Source of the DNA: Bacillota bacterium
Lineage (GTDB): Bacteria > Bacillota > Clostridia > Peptostreptococcales > Anaerovoracaceae
NCBI GenBank assembly: GCA_029008005.1
Contig: JAQXIX010000029.1
Coordinates: 1-64,000, forward strand
DNA: 64,000 nt
Direction: 5' to 3'
The position numbers and the translations under genes are program-made. Below the pieces are notes generated by a model that worked only from the letters and a program-made list of their open reading frames with translations, was not told the origin of the DNA and ran no database searches. Positions 10,488 through 18,417 of the stretch are shown in pieces; position 1 is the first letter of the stretch, and each line of letters starts with the position of its first letter.

Positions 10488-10971
10488 CAATGTCTTTGAT
10501 TTCATAAGACATATTGCCGATGAGAGAAGCACCTTTGACGAAATAGTCGCTCATACCGTCCCTTATATCTGACATGAGATCCGAGGCGAAAGAAAGAATA
10601 TGGCGCCTGATGTTCACTTCGTCACCTGAATGAGGGACGTATGCTATTTTTATTTCACCGCTGTTTTCGTTGTAGAACACAGTGTCTGTAGTGATAGTCA
10701 GTCGCGAAGGCATGATAAGATAGTCGGAAACGCGGCTGACAATCAGAAGCACTTTTTCCAGAATATATATCGCATCCTCGGTTTTATCCAGCTTGAACTC
10801 GCTTATAGGAGAGAACCCGTTGCATTTGTAATAGGCAACCTGTTTTCCTCCGACACCCAGAAAAATCATGGGCAGCAGGTAATTGCAGTTTCCCGATGTA
10901 AGCACTATTTTTTCATAATCGTAAATTGAATCCTCACGTATTGAAATTTTGTATTCATTGTTTTTCCACAT
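10429..10971 (-). CDS. DUF6382-like protein at the end of the Tad operon
   Basis: A 180-residue cytoplasmic-type protein without signal peptide. The sequence resembles the DUF6382 family, which in clostridia is found beside Tad pilus genes, often joined to an FHA domain; no FHA domain is present here. The pattern includes YEKIVLTSGNCNYLLP at the N terminus and a middle part reading IMPSRLTITTDTVFYN followed by IAYVPHSG. It is the last gene of the pilus operon, 12 bases after the TadE-like gene. Its function is unknown; a regulatory or assembly role is inferred only from location. Its 3' end overlaps nhaC. Confidence 0.65.
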   Translation of the reverse strand: MWKNNEYKISIREDSIYDYEKIVLTSGNCNYLLPMIFLGVGGKQVAYYKCNGFSPISEFKLDKTEDAIYILEKVLLIVSRVSDYLIMPSRLTITTDTVFYNENSGEIKIAYVPHSGDEVNIRRHILSFASDLMSDIRDGMSDYFVKGASLIGNMSYEIKDIVNELGLLRRKLYSQTNALS

Positions 10972-10983
10972 TTTCTTATCCCT

Positions 10984-11721
10984 TTATTCCTTTCTTCCGC
11001 ATTTTCCGCAAGGCGTGTATCCTCGTTTTATTGCATCTTTTTTATCTATAACGGCAGTATGTCTGTCAATAGAACTGCATGTGCTTCGGTGATATGCTGT
11101 GTTTTCACTGCGAAAAACGAAAACAATGCTTCCGGACTTCATTTCCCCGGAACTGCAAAGGCCGCAGGAGGTGTATTTCTTCCTGATATCCGGAGAAAGA
11201 ATTACACCCGTAACTGTTGCTTTCACGTATGTGCAGTTTTCGCTGTGATATTTTTCGCCGCTTCTGGGGAAAATCCATACGGGATTTTCCTCATCGTATG
11301 CTTCGAGACCCTCTGTTCCGAGAGATTTTCGCGTATATGTGCTGCCGCAGAAACATCTGTATTTGATTTTTCCTTCGTAAGAGAGTACTCTGTCAAATCC
11401 GGCAGGCAATTTCAATTCTACATTCGCATTCAGATTAAACGATGTGATATCGCTGCATATAAGTCCCGTGACATTCACGTAGTCCGGACTGTTTGCTTCG
11501 TTCATTATGCGGTTTTCAACAGCAATGCCCGCAGTGAATCCTGAAGCAGGTTCGCCTGTTGCTGCCAGACGCGAGCACTCATCCGCTGCGCAGTAGATGT
11601 AGTTTTCCCACCGTGCATCGGCCTGCATAATATAGCCGAGAGATAGAATCGCCAGTATGACGAGAGGCAGAACAATGGCCGCCTCGATTGTATGTGACCC
11701 TTTTTTAGTATTTTTTATCAT
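10984..11721 (-). CDS. TadE-like pseudopilin with two C-terminal Cys/His modules
   Basis: A 245-residue protein. The N terminus has a prepilin-like site, KKG followed by SHTIEAAIVLPLV, with Glu at +5 and a single membrane helix, as in TadE minor pilins. The C-terminal third is unusual: two copies of a module (residues 158-189 and 210-241) with the pattern Tyr-His, Cys, then about 22 residues, then Cys-Gly-x-Cys, reminiscent of the metal-binding fold seen in Ada-like and nuclease-associated domains. A short CFCG pair lies at 123-125. The ATG at 11721 overlaps the upstream gene by 17 bases; a longer reading to 11796 lies inside that gene. Role inferred: minor pilin or surface protein with bound metal or disulfides. 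Confidence 0.75.
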   Translation of the reverse strand: MIKNTKKGSHTIEAAIVLPLVILAILSLGYIMQADARWENYIYCAADECSRLAATGEPASGFTAGIAVENRIMNEANSPDYVNVTGLICSDITSFNLNANVELKLPAGFDRVLSYEGKIKYRCFCGSTYTRKSLGTEGLEAYDEENPVWIFPRSGEKYHSENCTYVKATVTGVILSPDIRKKYTSCGLCSSGEMKSGSIVFVFRSENTAYHRSTCSSIDRHTAVIDKKDAIKRGYTPCGKCGRKE

Positions 11722-12967
11722 AACTGAAGCGTCTCCCGTTAATAACTGCATTGACAGAAATGCCTGCAGAGCAGTCGCTGATGAGAAAATCAGCATCGTG
11801 ATTTTTTCTCATGTTGATCTGTATGAGATCGAGAATTCTTGATACTGTGACGTTCTCATCCTTGACTGTAAGTAAAATCCTAAGATACTCATCGTAGGAA
11901 AGTCCTCTGTTTGCTTCAGGTTTGATGAGTATTTTTTCATTTTCGATTCCCGATTCAATACTGCTGATAATACTCTCAATATCAGTAGCCCAGGTAAGAC
12001 TGTCCTTGACAACAGGTACCTTGTAGCCCTCCTTAAGAAGCAAAACGTCGTTATATGACTCGGCAGCTGCCCATGCGGCAGCGAGGCCCAAGGTTGTAAT
12101 TGCACCTGCCGGACCGGGTGTAATTACTTCTGCAGCAGCCGTAACCGCTGACAGTTTTTTTGGATCTGCATATATGTGAGCCAGATTGGGTCCCGCACGC
12201 AGGCCTTCCAGAGCATGTTCGACAGATGAAAGATTTTCTTTATCGGAATATTTACCGGATAAAATATATTCGACTTCATTCCTGAAAAAATGACTGCTGT
12301 CGCGAAGAGTTCTTTCGCTGTTGAACAGACTGAGAATATAGGTTCCGATCATATAAGATTCACTGCCTTCCTTTAATGCGACTTCCGGGTCTGAAAATGT
12401 TTCGCCAAGTGACATGGCCGCATCGTAAAGGCTCCTGTCGGGCACCGAAGCGGAAGGAAGTGATGTCTTAGTCGGACCGTGTCTCAAATTATGCAAAGGC
12501 ATCGTATTATCGATTTGTTCCGACATATTTTCTTTCTCTGCCAAAGCGATACCGGCGGGATCCTTCATGAACCCGATTATCTGTTTTTTTATTATTCCGC
12601 AATCGGCAATGGCATATCGGGATGACGAAATGCTGCAGCTGTCCAGTTTCATGTCTCCCATGGAATTAACGGAAAAGCTTATATAGTCTCTGAGCTTTGA
12701 CGAAAGCTCATTGTCAGGAATATTCAGCAGAAACAGGCCGTATTCTTTCTGGATATAGGCGTCATATTCAGACATGACAGAATCTCCGGCCAGATTCAGC
12801 AGGCTGTCTGAACGGCTTGCTGCCGACATTTTGCCTGCTCCGTATACAAGCATCAGTGACAGGCTTATTACTGCCGGCAGAATAACGGCAAGGAATACAG
12901 CAGTGCTGCCGCGTTTTTTTCTAATCGCTTTCCGTAATTTTATCAATCCAAGTTTTCCTCCTGACAT
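11705..12967 (-). CDS. DUF5702-type Tad-locus membrane protein (TadG-like)
   Basis: A 420-residue protein with a positively charged N terminus, then KKRG followed by STAVFLAVILPAVISL, a single N-terminal membrane helix like that of TadG/TadE proteins but with Phe rather than Glu at +5. The large C-terminal part would lie outside the cell. It resembles the DUF5702 family commonly found in clostridial Tad loci. The ATG at 12967 is preceded by GGAG at good spacing; an upstream ATG at 13018 has no ribosome site. It overlaps tadE by 47 bases and the next gene by 17, implying coupled translation. Exact function unknown; likely a pilus-associated pseudopilin. Confidence 0.72.
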   Translation of the reverse strand: MSGGKLGLIKLRKAIRKKRGSTAVFLAVILPAVISLSLMLVYGAGKMSAASRSDSLLNLAGDSVMSEYDAYIQKEYGLFLLNIPDNELSSKLRDYISFSVNSMGDMKLDSCSISSSRYAIADCGIIKKQIIGFMKDPAGIALAEKENMSEQIDNTMPLHNLRHGPTKTSLPSASVPDRSLYDAAMSLGETFSDPEVALKEGSESYMIGTYILSLFNSERTLRDSSHFFRNEVEYILSGKYSDKENLSSVEHALEGLRAGPNLAHIYADPKKLSAVTAAAEVITPGPAGAITTLGLAAAWAAAESYNDVLLLKEGYKVPVVKDSLTWATDIESIISSIESGIENEKILIKPEANRGLSYDEYLRILLTVKDENVTVSRILDLIQINMRKNHDADFLISDCSAGISVNAVINGRRFSYDKKY

Positions 12968-13319
12968 TTTTAACTCCGTCTGTAATGTATCGCTTTCCCT
13001 CGGTTCTGAAGCTGTCATTATGCAAAACAGAAAAAAGATTCATGACAGCAACGTCGCTGAATGCTGACACGATTTTGCCGTCATCGGAGACCGAACCGCT
13101 GAATTCAGGTGTTTTGCATGTTACTTCCGTATGCCCGGAGGCTTCGCCGGATTTTGATGTAAGAGCCATGTGCATACGATACTGTTCTGTTGAAATCTCG
13201 CAGAAAAAGACGATTATGAGAATTACCGTCAGCGTGATCAGTACAGTTACAGGCAGTACTATGGAAGCTTCGACCATACTGCTGCCCCTGCGGCTTTTAA
13301 AATAAGATTTGATACTCAT
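12921..13319 (-). CDS. tadE: TadE-family pseudopilin
   Basis: A 132-residue minor pilin. RRG followed by SSMVEASIVLPVTVLI gives a canonical prepilin cleavage site: Gly at 12, with Glu at +5 of the mature form, then one hydrophobic helix. TadE-like proteins join the major Flp pilin in the fibre or prime its assembly. It starts three bases after the flp stop codon and overlaps the downstream DUF5702-type gene, in the middle of the operon. Confidence 0.85.
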   Translation of the reverse strand: MSIKSYFKSRRGSSMVEASIVLPVTVLITLTVILIIVFFCEISTEQYRMHMALTSKSGEASGHTEVTCKTPEFSGSVSDDGKIVSAFSDVAVMNLFSVLHNDSFRTEGKRYITDGVKNVRRKTWIDKITESD

Positions 13320-13322
13320 TAA

Positions 13323-13454
13323 TCAGAACTGGTTCAGGCTTTCGAAAGTCCTGTTGACAAAATCAGTAATCTGAGTTCTGAAAATCAGACCCAGAGCCAC
13401 TGCGATAGCTACAAGTATTGCGACCTGAACAAGCTCCATCCCTTTTTTATTCAT
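13323..13454 (-). CDS. Flp-type type IVb pilin, 43 residues
   Basis: A very short gene encoding a 43-residue protein that starts MNKKGMELVQVAILVAIA. It has a basic leader of five residues ending in Gly, then a hydrophobic helix, then the tail RTQITDFVNRTFESLNQF, which resembles the KTQIT-x-LVN tail of clostridial Flp1 pilins. The start has a near-perfect GGAGG site (AAGGAGGTATCAA before ATG). The usual Glu at +5 after the cleavage Gly is Gln, while Glu occurs at +2. It sits between tadC and tadE, the normal position for the major pilin. It is probably the structural subunit of the fibre. Confidence 0.8.
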   Translation of the reverse strand: MNKKGMELVQVAILVAIAVALGLIFRTQITDFVNRTFESLNQF

Positions 13455-13473
13455 TTGATACCTCCTTCTGTAT

Positions 13474-14478
13474 TTACAATTCAAGCAGGGCGGGGCTGAC
13501 CGTAATTACGATTAATACCATAAGAAATACTGTAAGAGGAAGAGTGAGTTTTGTCTCCGCAATTCGCCCGCGCTCCTCGCAGTTTTTCTTTCTGTTCAGC
13601 CACAGAACTTCACTTTCGTTGAGAAGTTCCTGCACAAGATCTACACCCTTGCTGACATTGTCACTTATTATATTGCTTATTCTCATCAGATCCGCCGAAC
13701 CGGACTGTCTTGCAAACTCTCTGAATTCTCTGCTGAAAGATCCGTTCGTCTGACGAATGGTTGTATATATGTTTTTCATACTGCTGCAGAAATAATCGTC
13801 ATCCTTTTCATCATACCGGAGGCTTGCCTCAACTGACCGCTGAAAAGCGGTGTTGAGGACAAGTCCTGCGTTAAGAAGAAGAGTAAGCCGCTGACAGAAC
13901 TCCGGCAGCTGAATTGCAATTGAATTCTGCTGCTCTTTCTTCATCTTCTGCAGAGGGGCATATCTGTTTTTGACAAGAAGAAAGAGCATGAAGATAATGC
14001 CGGCAATAATGACAGCTGTGTTACTGCTTTTCTCAACCTTCCAGTATATTTTCTCACCTGAAGACAGGCGAGAGGGGAGGGCAACAGAATCGGCGGAAAT
14101 GTCATCGTTAAATGACGATACTATCCGGTTAAGTTCACCTGAGACAGCTTCCTTATGACTGATTTCGCTCTCAGGCACAGTGTCTCCGGAATTCCTGCCG
14201 GTTTTCTCTGAATTTCTGGGGTCAAGGCGAACTGTATAGGTTTTTTTTAGCTGCCCTTCATCAGTTGTTACAGTAGCTGTAATTTTGGAACTTTCCGAGT
14301 CGGATCCTTCTTCGGGTCGAACCATATACAGCATGTTATCTCGCTTTTCTAAGGAAATTCCTTCGGTAAGGTATGATGCGAGGCAGTCTGAAACCAGCAG
14401 TGCAAGCCCCAGAATAAGAACTGCGGTAATTTGTTTTTTTAGTTTCTTAAGGCAATCCTCCTTGCTATATTTCAACAT
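13474..14478 (-). CDS. tadC: TadC-like inner-membrane platform protein
   Basis: A 334-residue membrane protein of the type II secretion F family. There is a transmembrane helix near residues 17-35, a second around 130-148, and a GspF-type helical domain in the C-terminal half (AIQLPEFCQRLTLLLNAGLV) ending in a last hydrophobic segment. The unusually long extracytoplasmic insert between the first two helices (roughly residues 36-125) is rich in Ser, Glu and Thr. Together with TadB it should form the platform that transfers pilin during assembly. The start has AAAGGA upstream and overlaps tadB by 14 bases. Confidence 0.82.
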   Translation of the reverse strand: MLKYSKEDCLKKLKKQITAVLILGLALLVSDCLASYLTEGISLEKRDNMLYMVRPEEGSDSESSKITATVTTDEGQLKKTYTVRLDPRNSEKTGRNSGDTVPESEISHKEAVSGELNRIVSSFNDDISADSVALPSRLSSGEKIYWKVEKSSNTAVIIAGIIFMLFLLVKNRYAPLQKMKKEQQNSIAIQLPEFCQRLTLLLNAGLVLNTAFQRSVEASLRYDEKDDDYFCSSMKNIYTTIRQTNGSFSREFREFARQSGSADLMRISNIISDNVSKGVDLVQELLNESEVLWLNRKKNCEERGRIAETKLTLPLTVFLMVLIVITVSPALLEL

Positions 14479-15211
14479 TTGAAATCCTTTCCATCATGAC
14501 TGCTCCGGCAGCAGTTGCGGCCAATGCAACCGTCATGATAATACGTCCGCCTATAGTTGTATACAGAGGCTCAATGTACGAGGATGAAACAAGATTCATA
14601 AGAGCCAGCATTACAGGCGGCATAAGAGCGATAAGGCGGCCTTCAAGCTTTTTCTGGGAAGTTATTGCTTCAATTTCCCGCTTAATATTCATTTTATCGG
14701 TAATCATATCGCAGCTGCGGCTAATAACCTTTTCCAGGTCACCGCCGAGATTTCGGCAAGTTGTATAGACCTGAACGAAGCTGCGTATGTCTTCACAGTG
14801 GCTTCTGCCGGCAAAATCGGCTAGGAGAACACTGTCACTTTCGTTATTGTCTCTGATAGACAGGCACATATAGTGAAGCTCCTTCAGAAGACATGAGTCA
14901 GGCGGAAGTGTCAGAGCAAGATTTTCCTCTGCTTCAATCAGCGCTTCTGACATCTGTCTTCCCGAAGAAACGGAAGCTGACAGGGAATACAGAAGATCCT
15001 TGAATTCGGCCTGCAATACCGACAGTCGCCTGTCAGCAAGATATGTTTCATAATAGGGACGTATTTTTAATACAAATAAGCCTGTGGCTGCCGAAATAAT
15101 AAGGGACCTGTAAAAGAGAAATGAGAAAAGGAATAACACCGTATATCCCACCGAATAAAAAACTGTCTTTTCTTTTGCTGAAAGATCATATTTCGAGTAA
15201 TCCCGTATCAT
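14465..15211 (-). CDS. tadB: TadB-like inner-membrane platform protein
   Basis: A 248-residue membrane protein of the type II secretion F family. Two hydrophobic segments at about 20-50 precede the soluble GspF-type helical domain (FKDLLYSLSASVSSGRQMSEAL, GGDLEKVISRSCDMI), and two more helices close the protein. It is the partner of TadC in the pilus platform. The ATG at 15211 has GGGAGAAA upstream and lies within the last 26 bases of tadA, showing tight coupling. Confidence 0.82.
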   Translation of the reverse strand: MIRDYSKYDLSAKEKTVFYSVGYTVLFLFSFLFYRSLIISAATGLFVLKIRPYYETYLADRRLSVLQAEFKDLLYSLSASVSSGRQMSEALIEAEENLALTLPPDSCLLKELHYMCLSIRDNNESDSVLLADFAGRSHCEDIRSFVQVYTTCRNLGGDLEKVISRSCDMITDKMNIKREIEAITSQKKLEGRLIALMPPVMLALMNLVSSSYIEPLYTTIGGRIIMTVALAATAAGAVMMERISNVEI

Positions 15212-16388
15212 TTATCAGTTTCTCCCTGTGTATGAGTCTGTTTCCTGTCAGACCTGTATCTATGCGATAAAGTGAATTAGTTACTATAGAGTTATCTTTT
15301 ACAGAGTCAAGCTCTGCAATTTCCATAACGCGCCGATGACCGTCTTTCATACGGCTCATGTGAATAATCACATCTATTCCCTCGGCAATCTGATTTCGTA
15401 TGGCGTGAACAGGATAATCAACGGCCTGCATGAACATTGCTTCGAGCCTTTTGAGCATACCGGAAATGCTGTTGGCATGACCTGTGCTCAGACTTCCGGA
15501 GTGACCTGTATTCATAGCGTTTATCATGTCAAAAACTTCGGCGCCTCGCACCTCTCCGATGATGATTCTGTCAGGGCGCATTCGCAGACTTGTTTTCACA
15601 AGCAAAGCCATATCGACAGCGCCCTTGCCCCGCACGTTACCGCTTCTGCATTCCATTCTGACGATGTTTTTTACCTGCTTTATCTGGAGCTCAGCGGAGT
15701 CTTCTATTACGATTACTCTTTCGTCCGGAGGAATCAGCTGCGCCAGTACGTTAAGTAAAGTGGTCTTGCCGCTGGAGGTTCCGCCGCATACGAAACAGTT
15801 GTATCCTGATTTGACAAGGGCGTCCAGCAGCTTCGCAGCTTCCAGTGTAAGTGTGTCGTTTCTTATCAGGTCGGCCATTGTCATTACCTCTTCCGGAAAT
15901 TTTCTTATTGTCAGAATTGGACCGTTCAGTGCAATGTTGCCGTATACTGCATTTACACGGGAGCCGTCACTAAGTCTGGCGTCGACAATGGGATTAAGCT
16001 CGTTGATTTCTCTGTGGACCTTACCTGCTATTCTGCGAATAAGCTCCTCAAGACTCTCTGTTGAATCGAAAGAAAGAGAGGTTTTCTCGATTTTTCCTCT
16101 GCGTTCAATGAATATGTTGTCTTTTCCGTTTACCATTATTTCTGAAATGCTTTTATCGTCTATCAAAGGCTGGAGTATATCCATTTCACTTCTCAGAGAG
16201 AGAAAGAGTCTCTCGATGAGCCTGCTGTTTTCATTGTGACTGCAGATTTGAGCCTTGGGGAGAGAGAAAATGTACGATTCGATTCTTTCAAGGGCTTCTT
16301 CATCTGTCAGACTGTCTCCCTGCTCTGAGAGGAGAAGACGTATTTCAGAAATATATACAGAAACATCTTCTGAAGAATAATATGACAT
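15186..16388 (-). CDS. tadA: TadA/CpaF pilus assembly ATPase
   Basis: Cytoplasmic hexameric ATPase that powers Tad/Flp pilus assembly; 400 residues. The Walker A motif is GGTSSGKTT (residues 202-210), followed by VIVIEDSAEL (Asp box), the His box around NTGHSGSLSTGHANS and the Walker B region IIGEVRGAE. The N-terminal 190 residues form the usual sensing domain (SEIMVNG, SRVNAVYG). The start taken is the ATG at 16388; a TTG at 16445 would add 19 residues and sits on the predicted promoter. First gene of the operon. No prepilin peptidase or TadZ gene is adjacent. Confidence 0.9.
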   Translation of the reverse strand: MSYYSSEDVSVYISEIRLLLSEQGDSLTDEEALERIESYIFSLPKAQICSHNENSRLIERLFLSLRSEMDILQPLIDDKSISEIMVNGKDNIFIERRGKIEKTSLSFDSTESLEELIRRIAGKVHREINELNPIVDARLSDGSRVNAVYGNIALNGPILTIRKFPEEVMTMADLIRNDTLTLEAAKLLDALVKSGYNCFVCGGTSSGKTTLLNVLAQLIPPDERVIVIEDSAELQIKQVKNIVRMECRSGNVRGKGAVDMALLVKTSLRMRPDRIIIGEVRGAEVFDMINAMNTGHSGSLSTGHANSISGMLKRLEAMFMQAVDYPVHAIRNQIAEGIDVIIHMSRMKDGHRRVMEIAELDSVKDNSIVTNSLYRIDTGLTGNRLIHREKLINDTGLLEI

Positions 16389-16416
16389 AAATCCCAATAT
16401 TTTCCTTTCTGAAAAG

Positions 16417-16445
16417 ATACTACCACAACAGAAAAGCTTTTGCAA
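16417..16445 (-). promoter_or_regulatory. Possible promoter of the Tad operon
   Basis: On the minus strand TTGCAA (16445-16440) and TAGTAT (16422-16417) are spaced by 17 bases, 28 bases before the tadA ATG. Each hexamer matches four of six consensus positions, so this is only a candidate. Confidence 0.4.
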
Positions 16446-16604
16446 GAATAAAATGCAAAATAAGTAAAATAATGGAAAAAAGTATAGTCGAATTTTAGTA
16501 AAATGCGGGGTCTTTTAATAAAAATTAGCTACTGTTAATTTTGTACACAGTATGTATTATGATGGTAAAGATGTAGTCATTATTTGTATTTGAGAGGTTT
16601 TATT

Positions 16605-18332
16605 ATGAACGAACAGAGCACACATGTTAATGGTGTTGCCGGGCTGAAAAAACATGACATTAAAACTTCGGGAATCGTGTTCATGCTTTACTGCCTGGTG
16701 GCGGCGGGGGCCTTCGGAATCGAGGAAATGATACCTGAGGCCGGACCGGGAATGACAATTCTTTTGTTGGCAGTATTTCCTTTTATATGGGCATATCCGA
16801 TAAGCAGTCTTGTTTCAGAGTGTTCATCTGTGATGCCTTCCGAAGGAGGTATCTACGTTTGGATCAAGGAGGCCTTCGGCGAATTCTGGGGATTCCAGGC
16901 CGGCTGGTGGGCAACTGTTTCCACTTATATTACAAACGGTGTTTATGTTGCTCTGGTTGCCGGTTATGTGAGTCAGATGGTTGGCGGACTTTCTCCGATT
17001 GCCAGTCAGGCTCTTAAAGTGGGAATGATTCTGATATTCACAATCATTAACCTGCTTGGACTGAAGGAAGTCGGAACGGTAAGTACAATTCTTTCAATCC
17101 TTATTCTTGCGGCCTTTGCTCTCGTAGCTGTGGTAGGTCTTCTGAACTGGCAGACCAATCCGGTTGAACCGTTTATGCCGGAAGATTACACACTGGTTGA
17201 CGGTCTCGGCGGCGGAATCTGCATCTGTATCTGGATGTACTGCGGATACGAATGTATCTCAAATATGGCCGGTGAGGTTAAAAATCCGCAGGTAATTCCG
17301 AGAGGACTTAAAATTGCAATGCCTCTTATTGCACTGACATATATTCTTCCTACTATCGGTGGACTTTGCTCACTTCCTGCAGGAAGCTGGGAGCTCTGGT
17401 CAACTGAAGGAGGATTCTCGGGACAGAATGTAGGGTATGCGACAATACTTACTTCTGCACTGGGACCTGTTGCAGGATATTTCTTCCTGGTAATTGCGAT
17501 AATATCTCAGTGTGCGATTTTTAATACATATTTGGCATCAGGTTCGAGAGGATTCTTCGTTCTCGCAGACGATCACCTTTGTCCTCAGTTCCTTGTCAAG
17601 GTAAGCAAAAACAGGGGAGTGCCTTATGTTGGTATTATTTCTCTGGCGATTGTTACATGGATACTTTCCCAGTCGGATTTCACAACACTCGTTTCAATGG
17701 AAGTAGTGTTCATGCTGGCGCTTTATATCATCCTTCCGATTGGTGTTATCAAGCTCAGGAAGAAACTGCCTGTTGAGGACAGGGCAAAGAGAAACCTGTA
17801 CTGGATTAAAGGATCGAAATTCGGTCTCCTCTACTGCTGTCTGCTTCCGATTGTAATATCTGTTGTGGCATTGCTGGTAAACGGTACCGATTATCTGGCA
17901 ACCGGCCTGATGGCTCTTTGCTCGGGGCCTGTGGCGTATATTATATTCAAAAAGACATTCGGCGGATTGTCTGTGGCAGATCCTGAAGGTAATCCTGTTA
18001 ACGGATTCGGCCTCGCTGTCGGAGATACTGTAAGAATAGGCGTGTTCACAATTTGTGCGGGAGCGATGGCGTTTCTCGGACAGTTCTGGCTCAGGTGGTA
18101 CGAAGTGAGCTGGGGCGAATGGGGACCTGATGACTATGATGTATTCTGCAATTCAATTCCTCAGGTTCAGAACGGTCTGCTGATTGGCGGGATAATCTGC
18201 ATTGTACTGGGAATAATACTTTATGCAATCGGAAAGAAAAAGGATGCTCCGCTTCCTGAAAAGAAACTTGATGTTGATGTTGTTCTGGATAAGTACCTGA
18301 ACGAAGTGAAGACAGAAACATTCTTCGACTGA
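16605..18332 (+). CDS. APC-superfamily amino-acid permease
   Basis: Integral membrane transporter of 575 residues with about 12 to 14 hydrophobic segments. The first helix carries GAFGIEEMIPEAGPG, the APC signature for substrate binding at the unwound helix, and SEGGIYVWIKEAFGEFWGFQAGW matches the family's second-helix region. The enlarged C-terminal part has extra helices and ends in a short charged tail. The family imports or exchanges amino acids; I cannot name the substrate. The ATG at 16605 has GAGAGG seven bases upstream; a TTG at 16584 in frame is less likely. It is a single-gene unit divergent from the Tad operon and closed by the terminator at 18366. Confidence 0.88.
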   Translation: MNEQSTHVNGVAGLKKHDIKTSGIVFMLYCLVAAGAFGIEEMIPEAGPGMTILLLAVFPFIWAYPISSLVSECSSVMPSEGGIYVWIKEAFGEFWGFQAGWWATVSTYITNGVYVALVAGYVSQMVGGLSPIASQALKVGMILIFTIINLLGLKEVGTVSTILSILILAAFALVAVVGLLNWQTNPVEPFMPEDYTLVDGLGGGICICIWMYCGYECISNMAGEVKNPQVIPRGLKIAMPLIALTYILPTIGGLCSLPAGSWELWSTEGGFSGQNVGYATILTSALGPVAGYFFLVIAIISQCAIFNTYLASGSRGFFVLADDHLCPQFLVKVSKNRGVPYVGIISLAIVTWILSQSDFTTLVSMEVVFMLALYIILPIGVIKLRKKLPVEDRAKRNLYWIKGSKFGLLYCCLLPIVISVVALLVNGTDYLATGLMALCSGPVAYIIFKKTFGGLSVADPEGNPVNGFGLAVGDTVRIGVFTICAGAMAFLGQFWLRWYEVSWGEWGPDDYDVFCNSIPQVQNGLLIGGIICIVLGIILYAIGKKKDAPLPEKKLDVDVVLDKYLNEVKTETFFD

Positions 18333-18365
18333 GACAATTAAGCTGCTGAGGCAATTTTCTTCTAC

Positions 18366-18410
18366 AAAAAGAGGCTGCTGCACAGATTTCCTGTGCAGCA
18401 GCCTCTTTTT
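18366..18410. terminator. Bidirectional rho-independent terminator
   Basis: A 20-bp perfect inverted repeat (AAAAAGAGGCTGCTGCACAG and its complement) with a five-base loop. It has A-runs on one side and T-runs on the other, so it serves both the permease gene and the convergent secreted-protein gene, whose stop codon is eight bases away. Confidence 0.93.
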
Positions 18411-18417
18411 CAGTACT

